12,241 nt of DNA from an uncultured Bacilli bacterium (GCA_934096945.1 CAKOND010000021.1:1-12241), one strand, 5' to 3'; counted from the stretch's first letter, positions 1-5,672 are shown. The notes: generated by a model from the letters alone, not told the origin. Numbers and translations: made by a program.

Positions 1-7
1 CTTACCT

Positions 8-24
8 ACGGACAGTTTTTAAAA
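8..24 (+). repeat. Left terminal inverted repeat of the IS
   Basis: Reads ACGGACAGTTTT, then T, then AAAA. It matches the reverse complement of 1539-1555 at 16 of 17 positions, the mismatch being base 20. Such repeats are where an IS4-type transposase binds and cuts. Confidence 0.85.
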
Positions 25-34
25 TAAAAGAAAA

Positions 35-58
35 TGATATAACACACCAGTTATATCA
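35..58 (-). terminator. Perfect 9-bp hairpin inside the IS left end
   Basis: TGATATAAC (35-43) and GTTATATCA (50-58) form a perfect 9-bp stem with a 6-nt loop. On the minus strand the stem is followed by a T-rich run (TTTTCTTTTATTTT), so it resembles an intrinsic terminator for transcripts leaving the element leftward. On the plus strand no T-run follows, so it would not stop transcription entering from outside. The function is inferred from structure only. Confidence 0.45.
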
Positions 59-81
59 AATCCTCTTGAAACTCTTTAAAA

Positions 82-140
82 ATGGCAACTCTAATGTTAA
101 AATAATAATAAACAAAATAAAAATAAAAAGGAGTTGCCAT
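82..140 (+). promoter_or_regulatory. Hairpin that can sequester the transposase start
   Basis: ATGGCAACTC at 82-91 is exactly complementary to GAGTTGCCAT at 131-140. The right arm contains the end of the Shine-Dalgarno sequence (AAGGAG, 128-133) and the first two bases of the transposase ATG (139-141). A messenger starting upstream of position 82 would fold the start site into a 10-bp stem, while one starting inside the 39-nt loop would not. Several IS elements (IS10 and IS50 are the classic cases) use this arrangement to prevent transposase synthesis from outside promoters. The complementarity is seen directly; the role is inferred. Confidence 0.6.
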
Positions 141-1329
141 GAATAAATTATACAATACACAAGCAGAAATTACAAACAAAATTCGTGAATTTTTAAAAAA
201 TAATGTTCCAAATTTAAGAAAAACACAACTAAATATCATTCCAGAAATTATTTTTGGTATGATTTTTTCTGAATCTGTTGTATCTACTGATATAGCAAAA
301 TGTTTAAAAAATGAATTTTCTCATGTTCAACTTGAATCTATTCAGAAGAGAATTCGTAGATTTTTTAATAACAAATTATTTAACCCAGAAAATTTTTATA
401 ATTCTTTAGTTTTTCATGTCATTTCTTCATATAAGAAAAAACATAAAGATAACAGAATTCATATTACTTTTGACCATATGTTTTCTCATGATAATTATGT
501 CACTTTAATGTTTACCATGCGTGTTGGTAAGCAAGATATTCCTATTTGGTTTAAATCTTTTAAACAAGAATATATTGATAAAGAAGTATCACTTGAAAAA
601 GGTGGTACCATCGTCTTTAATGAATCTTTAATCATCGAGGGAATTAATCACGTTTCTGCTCTATTCGGAGGAAAATTTGATTTAATTTTCTTAGCTGACC
701 GTTGGTTTAATTCCGAAAAAATTTTAAGTACTATTGAAACTTTAGGTCTCACTTATTGTATAAGATTAAAGAAAAATATCAAACTATTTATCTATGATAA
801 AAAAGAACGACATAAAATCTGGAAATGGCTTTATGACTTACCTTCTCACAAATATCACGCTATTGTTCATAGAGATATTGAGCTTTATGATAGCAAATAT
901 AAAACTAATATTGTTATTAGTAAATATTTAAACACCAATGACCCTTGGATTATTGTTACAAACAGAGATGTTGAGCATGCTATTCAAAACTACTCTCACC
1001 GCTTCGGTTCTATTGAATGTGTTTTTAAAAATCAAAAAAGTAATGGATTATATTTAGAAGCTATCAACAATGCAATTGAAAAAGCCTATAATACTATGTA
1101 TACTTTAGCTTGTACTGTTATACTTTTTCTAACTATTCTTGGAGCTGATTATTCCAAAAATACTAGATGCTATAAAAATGAGAAAATAGTTACTCACAAA
1201 GTATATAAAGAAAAAGGTAAAGTTAGAATTATGTCATTATTTAAAATTGGTTTAACACTTTTTCATCGAGCCATTAATTCGACAAAATATATTCGATTGC
1301 CAATAAGATTTATTCTCTATGATATTTAA
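139..1329 (+). CDS. IS4-family DDE transposase
   Basis: A 396-residue transposase that would cut and rejoin the ends of the surrounding element. The RNase H-like catalytic fold is visible from an Asp in a beta-strand context (ITFDHMF, D112), a second Asp in FLADRWF (D187) and a Glu in the IS4-type Y-R-E-K signature: Y285, R288, E293 and K300 in the segment YSHRFGSIECVFKNQKSNG. The R-to-E spacing is one residue longer than the textbook YREK motif, which may mark a subgroup. The N-terminal ~90 residues look helical and are probably DNA-binding. The start follows an AAGGAG ribosome site 5 nt upstream; that site is partly buried in the hairpin at 82-140. The frame is uninterrupted, so the gene appears intact and the element potentially active. 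Family assignment is firm; subgroup is not. Confidence 0.88.
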   Translation: MNKLYNTQAEITNKIREFLKNNVPNLRKTQLNIIPEIIFGMIFSESVVSTDIAKCLKNEFSHVQLESIQKRIRRFFNNKLFNPENFYNSLVFHVISSYKKKHKDNRIHITFDHMFSHDNYVTLMFTMRVGKQDIPIWFKSFKQEYIDKEVSLEKGGTIVFNESLIIEGINHVSALFGGKFDLIFLADRWFNSEKILSTIETLGLTYCIRLKKNIKLFIYDKKERHKIWKWLYDLPSHKYHAIVHRDIELYDSKYKTNIVISKYLNTNDPWIIVTNRDVEHAIQNYSHRFGSIECVFKNQKSNGLYLEAINNAIEKAYNTMYTLACTVILFLTILGADYSKNTRCYKNEKIVTHKVYKEKGKVRIMSLFKIGLTLFHRAINSTKYIRLPIRFILYDI

Positions 1330-1538
1330 TAATAAAATTTTTATGACATTTTATATTGACATTTACATCAGTAAAATCTTTTTCGAATGCAGTAAATTTA
1401 GCAATTGCATAACCATAAGTGTAAATATGTGGTTTTTCATTCTTTTAAACATCTAATTAGCAACATAGCATATCAAAAAAAGAGATAAATCGTTCAACAC
1501 TGGTCGAACTTTTTACCTCTTTAGGCTTTACCGATGTT
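1330..1538. other. Non-coding right arm of the IS with a long hairpin
   Basis: No convincing gene lies between the transposase stop and the right inverted repeat. An imperfect stem is seen at 1479-1522: outer arms AAAGAG/CTCTTT, an A/T section, then GTTC/GAAC around a 10-nt loop. It could be the transcription end for the transposase or a structural part of the IS end. Confidence 0.4.
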
Positions 1539-1555
1539 TTTTCAAAACTGTCCGT
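1539..1555 (-). repeat. Right terminal inverted repeat of the IS
   Basis: On the minus strand this reads ACGGACAGTTTT, then G, then AAAA, pairing with the left end at 8-24. It sits three bases downstream of the stop codon of the leftward surface-protein gene. Confidence 0.85.
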
Positions 1556-1558
1556 CAA

Positions 1559-3130
1559 TCAGTTTATTACCATCGGGTCGCTGGCACTGCCGCTCCCCGA
1601 TACATAGGTTGTGGAAGACAAAAGACTGAAGGACGGCCTCACCCCGCAGCGGGAGTACACACCGTAGTTGATCACGCGACCAATGTAGTACACATTGAAC
1701 GCACCGTTCGAATTGTCCGCAAAACGGGAAATAGTCCATTCAGTATATCCCATATACATCCAATTAACATTTTTAATGGCTTCGCCATTATAATCATAAA
1801 GATTAGATGTCCATGCACTTGGATCCGCGGCAAATCCATAGTCACTTGCATACATTAAGCCTATCTTCGCACTACATTCTGTTTTACCATCTGTTGTATT
1901 TGTAGTTACTGGATTTACTATCTCATTTTGATATGCTGTTTTGGCTGGTTGATTTGTTATATTTGCAAATGTATTTCCTCCTACTTTCCATGTTGTCATC
2001 GCTATCTTTTGTGCCCATTCTGTTCCTATATTTGTTATAAAGTTTGTATTTAAATTTGTTTTGTTTAATTCTGACTCACTCCATGTATTCTTTTTTGTTG
2101 AGTTATTCCAATAATATGTATTTATTATTGTTAATCTTCCCTTATAATATGATGAATCTGGTGTTTCTGTTCCTTGATAATCTCCATCTGTTCCTAGTAA
2201 TGCACTTGTTGCATAATCATATTTGATTAATTTTACTTTTCCATCAAATACTCCGATTATTCTGTACAAATTATCTGTTGGACATGGAGTAGTGTTTGTT
2301 CCAAAACATACAAAGTTATTTGGATTTACTCCTGCATATCTGTATGAATTATCTCCAGCTCCATTTGCGAGTGTACTATCGTGATAATAGATATTGGTTG
2401 CTCCTGAAACACTTTTTTGACTTAAAGTTGTTATGCATGTAGCCAAGTTTTCACCACCACTACATACTTCAGCTAGTGAAGATAATGGTTTATCTTTTTG
2501 CAATACAACTTCAATACTCATATTTGCATTTTCATTATCTGATTGATCTGTTGATAGATTAATGAATGTTAAGGTAAATGTCCATGTATGTGTTGTTCCA
2601 CTCGAAGAAGATGTTGTGGTTATAGCATGAGATAAATCTACATTAAATAAACCTATTTTATCTGTTACATCAAAACCAGATACTCCACCAGAAGTGGCAT
2701 AGGTAAGTCCATCTATTGATGTTACTGTATTCCCCTTTTCATCTTTAATTGTTAAAAGTATTTCAGGTGTTTTAGCAGTTGTTGAATATGTATAGGAATT
2801 ATTTTTGATGTTAACTCCGACATAGTATGTTGCATCTGCTTTATTTGTTTTACTTGATGCTACTAACTTTGCTGTTGGATTAGTTGTACTTGTTAAATTA
2901 GCTCCCCCAGTTGTAAAATTATCTGTTGTAGCTGAAAGTGATAAAGATGTACCACTATTAAAGATAATTGTATCCCCTGATGCTGTTACTTCCCCTTTAT
3001 TTGAGGCATCTTCCCCTAAATCTGGTGCTAAATATGAAAATGTAAATTTACCAACAAATAATGCTATTACTAGTAATATTAATATTATAATTATAGATAA
3101 TGCTATTTTTCGTCCACTTATTTTTTTCAT
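1559..3130 (-). CDS. Membrane-anchored surface protein, probable DGR target
   Basis: This 523-residue protein begins with a basic stretch (MKKISGRK) and one hydrophobic segment (about residues 9-34), which predicts a cytoplasmic N-terminus and an exported body. Residues ~50-220 are Thr/Ser/Asn-rich and beta-like, resembling an immunoglobulin-type stalk. Residues ~220-523 (from a segment like EVCSGGENLATCITTL, through LYRIIGVFDGKVKLIKYD and WMYMGYTEWTISR, to the end) look like a formylglycine-generating-enzyme/C-type-lectin type ligand-binding domain. The last ~60 residues have the layout of a DGR variable region (separate entry). I chose ATG at 3130 because AGGTGAT lies just upstream; an in-frame GTG at 3139 would place that site inside the gene. 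The stop is 3 bp from an IS end, so any native downstream DNA has been displaced. The ligand is unknown; adhesion or binding on the cell surface is inferred. Confidence 0.8.
   Translation of the reverse strand: MKKISGRKIALSIIIILILLVIALFVGKFTFSYLAPDLGEDASNKGEVTASGDTIIFNSGTSLSLSATTDNFTTGGANLTSTTNPTAKLVASSKTNKADATYYVGVNIKNNSYTYSTTAKTPEILLTIKDEKGNTVTSIDGLTYATSGGVSGFDVTDKIGLFNVDLSHAITTTSSSSGTTHTWTFTLTFINLSTDQSDNENANMSIEVVLQKDKPLSSLAEVCSGGENLATCITTLSQKSVSGATNIYYHDSTLANGAGDNSYRYAGVNPNNFVCFGTNTTPCPTDNLYRIIGVFDGKVKLIKYDYATSALLGTDGDYQGTETPDSSYYKGRLTIINTYYWNNSTKKNTWSESELNKTNLNTNFITNIGTEWAQKIAMTTWKVGGNTFANITNQPAKTAYQNEIVNPVTTNTTDGKTECSAKIGLMYASDYGFAADPSAWTSNLYDYNGEAIKNVNWMYMGYTEWTISRFADNSNGAFNVYYIGRVINYGVYSRCGVRPSFSLLSSTTYVSGSGSASDPMVIN
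1562..1735 (-). other. Candidate DGR variable region (VR)
   Basis: By hand count 94 of the 180 bases at 1561-1740 are G or C (52%), against 44 of 120 (37%) at 1741-1860 and 20 of 60 at 1861-1920. The block encodes W465 to the end. Codons for F470, G476, Y481, Y482, I483, R485, I487, N488, Y489, G490, Y492, S493, R494 and C495 all end in C or T. That is expected if AAC/AAT codons in a template repeat were randomised at adenines. They are interleaved with codons that would not vary (GTG for V480, V486 and V491; GGT for G484) and followed by GGG-GTG-AGG-CCG (G496-V497-R498-P499), the usual end of such lectin-fold variable regions. No template repeat or reverse transcriptase is in the window. Confidence 0.7.
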
Positions 3131-3152
3131 TTCTATCACCTATTCTTTAATA

Positions 3153-3181
3153 AGTATAACATTTTTTTAGAATAATATAAA
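3153..3181 (-). promoter_or_regulatory. Putative promoter of the surface-protein gene
   Basis: Reading leftward, TTTATA (3181-3176) and TATACT (3158-3153) are separated by 17 bp and lie ~25 bp before the ATG at 3130. The -10 box is good and the -35 box is weak. Confidence 0.4.
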
Positions 3182-3189
3182 GATTTTTC

Positions 3190-3218
3190 TTTAATATTTA
3201 CATAAAATATGTTAGAAT
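3190..3218 (+). promoter_or_regulatory. Putative promoter of the M3-like peptidase gene
   Basis: TTTAAT (3190-3195) and TAGAAT (3213-3218) are 17 bp apart, 26 bp before the start codon, followed by a strong GGGGGAA ribosome site at 3230-3236. It is divergent from the surface-protein promoter. Confidence 0.4.
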
Positions 3219-3243
3219 AACCCATACATGGGGGAAATAAAAA

Positions 3244-4317
3244 ATGGAATTAAATTGGTATAAGCCTGAACTTAGAGAAAAATATTCAAAATTACAAAAA
3301 TTACTTAGATTGTGCGAAAATGATTCTGAAAGAAAAATAATAACTAATACAATGAGGGTTATTGAAATAGTTTTAAGTAAAGAAAGAATACCTGGAGAAA
3401 TAGAAATATTACTTGAAGAAGATTACTTAGAATTATCAAGTACTAAATTTGCTTGGGAGTATATTAGGAAAATAGCAAAAATAAATAATAATTTTATTCC
3501 TAATTTTACTAGAGATGATACTATTTTGTCTAAAAGAGAAATAATAGATTTACTTCATGACTTTTTTAAAAATGGTACTAATAAAGAAATATATGAATTA
3601 TTTTGTAAAATTTATAAAGAGAACAAAAAGAATATTCATTTTGTAGAGTGTCCTGAAGTAAGTTATTCTGGAGAAACTTTATACTTAGAATACTATAAAA
3701 GAACTTATATTCAAGTATTTAAAAGATATGGTTTTGATGATTTAACTACTTTTGCTCACGAATTTGGACATGCTATAGAGTTTAATATGAATTTTCATAA
3801 TAATTTGCTTACTGAACTTAATTTATATATTGAGATTGTAAGTATCTTTTTTGAACTTATATGTAATGAATATTTTATAAAAGGGAAATATCAAAGACCC
3901 GCAATTATAAATGGATATTCAATGCTCGATGAACACTTAGAAAACGCCAAAAATTTAAATGCAGAGTTTATTTTATTAGATAATTTATCTAGTTCCGTAG
4001 GTAGAAGTATGCTTGTAAAAAACATTGATGTTTTAGTTGAAAATATTACTAAGGAAGATATAGATAATATTATGTGTTTAAGACCTGGCAGAGATTATAT
4101 TTATGTGTTTGCTTTTTTAGTAGCCACTAACCTATTTATGATATATAAATTGGATAGAGATAAGGCTTTTTATTTAGTAAATAAAATAATTAATTTAAGT
4201 GGAGAGCTATCATGCGAAGAATATTTTCACGAACTTGAAAAGTTAGAATTATTAGATGCAAGTAAAACCCAAGATTATACAAATTTCATTCATAATAGAA
4301 GTAGAAAATTAAAATAA
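3244..4317 (+). CDS. Short M3-like zinc metallopeptidase
   Basis: A 357-residue protein with a clear zinc-peptidase site. HEFGH at residues 172-176 supplies two histidine ligands and the catalytic Glu173, and E197 in EIVSIFFE is placed like the third ligand of M3 peptidases (oligoendopeptidase F type, pattern E-x-x-S-x-x-x-E). The flanking FDDLTTFAHEFGHA and the mostly helical remainder also fit M3. Typical M3 enzymes are ~550-700 residues, so this is a compact or N-terminally reduced member. No signal peptide or membrane segment is visible, which predicts cytosolic peptide trimming. The ATG follows GGGGGAA at a normal distance. The gene stands alone: its own promoter, and a perfect terminator overlapping its stop. 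Substrate is unknown. The zinc site is certain; the family is likely rather than proven. Confidence 0.75.
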   Translation: MELNWYKPELREKYSKLQKLLRLCENDSERKIITNTMRVIEIVLSKERIPGEIEILLEEDYLELSSTKFAWEYIRKIAKINNNFIPNFTRDDTILSKREIIDLLHDFFKNGTNKEIYELFCKIYKENKKNIHFVECPEVSYSGETLYLEYYKRTYIQVFKRYGFDDLTTFAHEFGHAIEFNMNFHNNLLTELNLYIEIVSIFFELICNEYFIKGKYQRPAIINGYSMLDEHLENAKNLNAEFILLDNLSSSVGRSMLVKNIDVLVENITKEDIDNIMCLRPGRDYIYVFAFLVATNLFMIYKLDRDKAFYLVNKIINLSGELSCEEYFHELEKLELLDASKTQDYTNFIHNRSRKLK

Positions 4318-4335
4318 TTTTCTACTTCTTTTTTA
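4297..4335 (+). terminator. Strong intrinsic terminator after the peptidase gene
   Basis: AGAAGTAGAAAATT (4297-4310) and AATTTTCTACTTCT (4316-4329) form a perfect 14-bp stem with a 5-nt loop, followed by TTTTTTATT. The stem includes the last codons and stop of the peptidase gene. Confidence 0.9.
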
Positions 4336-4360
4336 TTCAAAAAAGCTTGTTTTTAAAGCA

Positions 4361-4388
4361 TTGAAATGATAAAATATTTTTATATAGT
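4361..4388 (+). promoter_or_regulatory. Putative promoter upstream of the DUF1016 locus
   Basis: TTGAAA (4361-4366) and TATAGT (4383-4388) are 16 bp apart, 43 bp before the decayed first start codon at 4432. It could still transcribe through to the better preserved copy at 4771, since no terminator intervenes. Confidence 0.45.
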
Positions 4389-4420
4389 TTTAAGGGAAGT
4401 ATAAGTAAATATTATGTAAG

Positions 4421-4443
4421 GGGGGATAATTATGAATTATTAT
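4421..4443 (+). repeat. 23-bp exact direct repeat, copy 1 (RBS and start)
   Basis: Identical over 23 bases to 4760-4782, 339 bp downstream. It spans the ribosome-binding site (GGGGG) and the first four codons (MNYY) of both DUF1016 copies. In this copy the next codon is TAG. Confidence 0.9.
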
Positions 4444-4755
4444 TAGACATATCAAAAATGAAATTAACTAATAAAGAAATGAGCAGATACATTATCAAAA
4501 GAATATAGTAAGGTTATAATTAAATTTATCTAGATTTTGCCAATTTTATCTTACTTTTCCAATTCTTGTCACAGTGTGGCAAGAATTGAGTTTAGTTGAT
4601 AAAGTAGTACTAATTAATTTTTTTGATTTGTGGAACACCGGGCCACAAATTGAACTGTGTGCTATAACAGTTCTTTTACCTATGCAATTTTTAATAGTTG
4701 GCCTAGTGGTCCATCTATTTAACTGGTCGAATATTTACAACAAAAAAATGATAGA
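4432..4755 (+). pseudogene. Decayed 5' copy of the DUF1016/YhcG nuclease gene
   Basis: It starts with the same ribosome site and MNYY codons as the gene at 4771 but stops at the fifth codon (TAG, 4444-4446). About 45-50 codons present in the intact gene are missing. Homology resumes near 4473 with KEMSR, then after a 1-nt shift TLSKEYSKG (compare KEWSEKLTQEYGKG), and again at 4528 with SRFCQFYLTF, which matches KRFRQFYLTF of the live gene. After that, the segment around the LSW motif appears three times in succession in divergent form (separate entry). Multiple stops and frameshifts exclude a working protein. It is best explained as a tandem duplication of the 5' half of the nuclease gene followed by deletion and decay, although the orderly triplication is odd for simple decay. 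Confidence 0.75.
4531..4745 (+). repeat. Three divergent tandem copies of a nuclease-gene segment
   Basis: Compared with the live gene at about 5028-5080 (FANCGAVRHKLSWTNICK), three units can be read. Unit A (4558-4617) reads FPILVTVWQELSLVDKVV. Unit B (4619-4680, in a shifted frame) reads FLICGTPGHKLNC, and its 24-bp core at 4628-4651 matches 5037-5060 at 19 of 24 bases. Unit C (4689-4742) reads FLIVGLVVHLFNWSNIYN. Centres are 64 and 68 bp apart. Units A and B have clear palindromes: 4560-4572 with 4576-4588 (13 pairs, one wobble, loop AGT), and 4626-4633 with 4643-4650. Unit C has a weaker one around 4699-4713, again centred on AGT. A further 7-bp stem pairs 4652-4658 with 4667-4673. Alignments were made by eye. 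Confidence 0.6.
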
Positions 4756-4759
4756 TTGA

Positions 4760-4782
4760 GGGGGATAATTATGAATTATTAT
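4760..4782 (+). repeat. 23-bp exact direct repeat, copy 2 (RBS and start)
   Basis: Matches 4421-4443 exactly. Recombination between the two copies would delete the decayed copy precisely and place the live gene directly behind the promoter at 4361-4388. Confidence 0.9.
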
Positions 4783-5535
4783 GATGAAATTAAAAATTAT
4801 GTAAAAAAAGTAGAAATAGGAAGAGCTATCAGAGAAGCTAATGCTAATTATGAACTTGTGGACTCATATTGGAATATTGGAAAACTTATAGTTGATGCTC
4901 AAGGTGGTAAAGAAAAGAGCAAATATGGAGACAAATTATTAAAAGAATGGTCTGAAAAGTTAACTCAAGAATATGGCAAAGGGTATGATTATTCAAATTT
5001 AAAAAGATTTAGGCAATTTTATTTAACTTTTGCAAATTGTGGCGCAGTGCGCCACAAATTAAGTTGGACAAATATTTGCAAAATATTACCAATTAAAGAT
5101 GAAAATAAGAGAAACTATTATATTAACTTATGTATTAAAAATAATTTGTCAAAAAGAGAGCTAACTAATGAAATAAAAAATAACTCATATGAAAGACTAT
5201 TAATTAAGCCGGATAAAGTTGATATTATCTCACCTACTTTACCTAATAACATAACTGATAATTATAAAAACCCAATCATTCTTGAACTTGCAGATAGTAA
5301 AGTTAAAACAGAAAGTGATTTAGAAAAACTAATATATACACAGTTAAATGTTGTATTTAAACAACTCGGAGATAATTTAGCATGGGTTGGAAATCAATAT
5401 AAAATAACTGTTAACAATAAAAGTTATTTTATAGATATGTTACTTTTTAACTTGGAATTTAATTGTTATGTTGTAATGGAATTAAAACTTAGAGAACTAA
5501 AGAAGGAAGATAAAGCTCAAGTAGAATTTATATGA
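4771..5535 (+). CDS. DUF1016/YhcG-type PDDEXK nuclease, C-terminus frameshifted
   Basis: A 254-residue protein of the DUF1016 family (YhcG in E. coli). Residues ~1-130 form the helical N-terminal domain, with GYDYSNLKRFRQFYLTF at 71-87 and the KLSWTNICKIL segment at 96-106. Residues ~175-254 are the PDDEXK nuclease fold: WVGNQY, then D222 in FIDMLLFN, and E237/K239 in YVVMELKL, so the catalytic D...ExK is retained. I chose ATG 4771 (GAGGGGG 6-7 nt upstream) over the in-frame TTG at 4756. The frame ends early: after KAQVEF a one-base loss in the run at 5527-5529 gives a stop, while the family's C-terminal strand-helix tail continues in the next frame (5532-5672). The protein may be inactive or shortened, or the shift may be a sequence error. 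Roles proposed for the family are DNA processing at damaged sites and accompaniment of restriction loci. Confidence 0.75.
   Translation: MNYYDEIKNYVKKVEIGRAIREANANYELVDSYWNIGKLIVDAQGGKEKSKYGDKLLKEWSEKLTQEYGKGYDYSNLKRFRQFYLTFANCGAVRHKLSWTNICKILPIKDENKRNYYINLCIKNNLSKRELTNEIKNNSYERLLIKPDKVDIISPTLPNNITDNYKNPIILELADSKVKTESDLEKLIYTQLNVVFKQLGDNLAWVGNQYKITVNNKSYFIDMLLFNLEFNCYVVMELKLRELKKEDKAQVEFI
5037..5057 (+). repeat. Perfect palindrome inside the nuclease coding region
   Basis: TTGTGGCGC (5037-5045) and GCGCCACAA (5049-5057) form a 9-bp perfect stem around an AGT loop, encoding residues ~N89-K96 just before the LSW motif. Three different palindrome-like segments occupy the equivalent place in the units at 4531-4745. 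The GC-rich stem stands out in this AT-rich gene. Confidence 0.75.
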
Positions 5536-5672
5536 ACCTAATTGATAATTATAAGAAAAGTAATATAAATAACCCAACTATAGGTATTATTATTAGTAAA
5601 AAGCAAGATAAGTTTGTAGCAGAATATGTAAAAAGTGAAAAATTAATCCCTCTTACGTATGAGTTTGTATGA
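5532..5672 (+). pseudogene. Frameshifted C-terminal tail of the DUF1016 nuclease
   Basis: Starting from ATG 5532 this 46-codon frame reads MNLIDNYKK, then NNPTIGIIISKKQDKFVAEY, and ends LTYEFV. This is the expected continuation of DUF1016 proteins, whose ends resemble 'NPTIGLILCKEKNKVVAEY'. Adding one T in the run at 5527-5529 joins it to the upstream frame as KAQVEFYMNLIDNYKK. It has no ribosome site of its own, so separate translation is unlikely, except perhaps by coupling to the overlapping stop. Confidence 0.75.

Larger units (their letters stand above)
8..1555 (+). mobile_element. Complete IS4-type insertion sequence
   Basis: The element is bounded by imperfect inverted repeats (8-24 and 1539-1555, 16 of 17 positions matching) that start ACGGACAGTTTT at both ends. 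It contains a single full-length DDE transposase gene reading rightward, a 130-bp structured leader and a ~210-bp non-coding right end. The bases just outside the two ends (ACCT before 8, CAAT after 1555) do not form a target-site duplication. The right end lies three bases past the stop codon of the surface-protein gene at 1559-3130. Identity rests on the repeats plus the transposase; the precise IS name was not determined. Confidence 0.85.

Noticed and set aside
1313..1444. Minus-strand open frame reading ...NEKPHIYTYGYAIAKF... behind the transposase
   Set aside because: It looks protein-like for ~30 residues but has no start codon, no ribosome site, begins right after a stop and runs into the transposase gene; it lies inside the IS arm and I cannot link it to a family.
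1562..1735. GC-rich segment as simple horizontal transfer of a gene end
   Set aside because: Transfer alone would not explain that all candidate variable codons are NNY and are interleaved with invariant codons in the known DGR layout. It remains the fallback if no DGR exists.
1542..1739. 65-codon minus-strand frame overlapping the variable region
   Set aside because: It is a shadow of the GC-rich 3' end of the surface-protein gene in another frame and continues into the IS end.
3221..3234. CCCA-TACA-TGGG palindrome before the peptidase start as an operator
   Set aside because: Only 4 bp of pairing and partly made of the ribosome-binding G-run; too weak to call.
4574..4759. 61-codon open frame in the array upstream of the nuclease
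   Set aside because: It is formed by the decayed tandem nuclease segments, lacks a ribosome site, starts inside a hairpin and contains unit B out of its homologous frame, so it is treated as pseudogene material.
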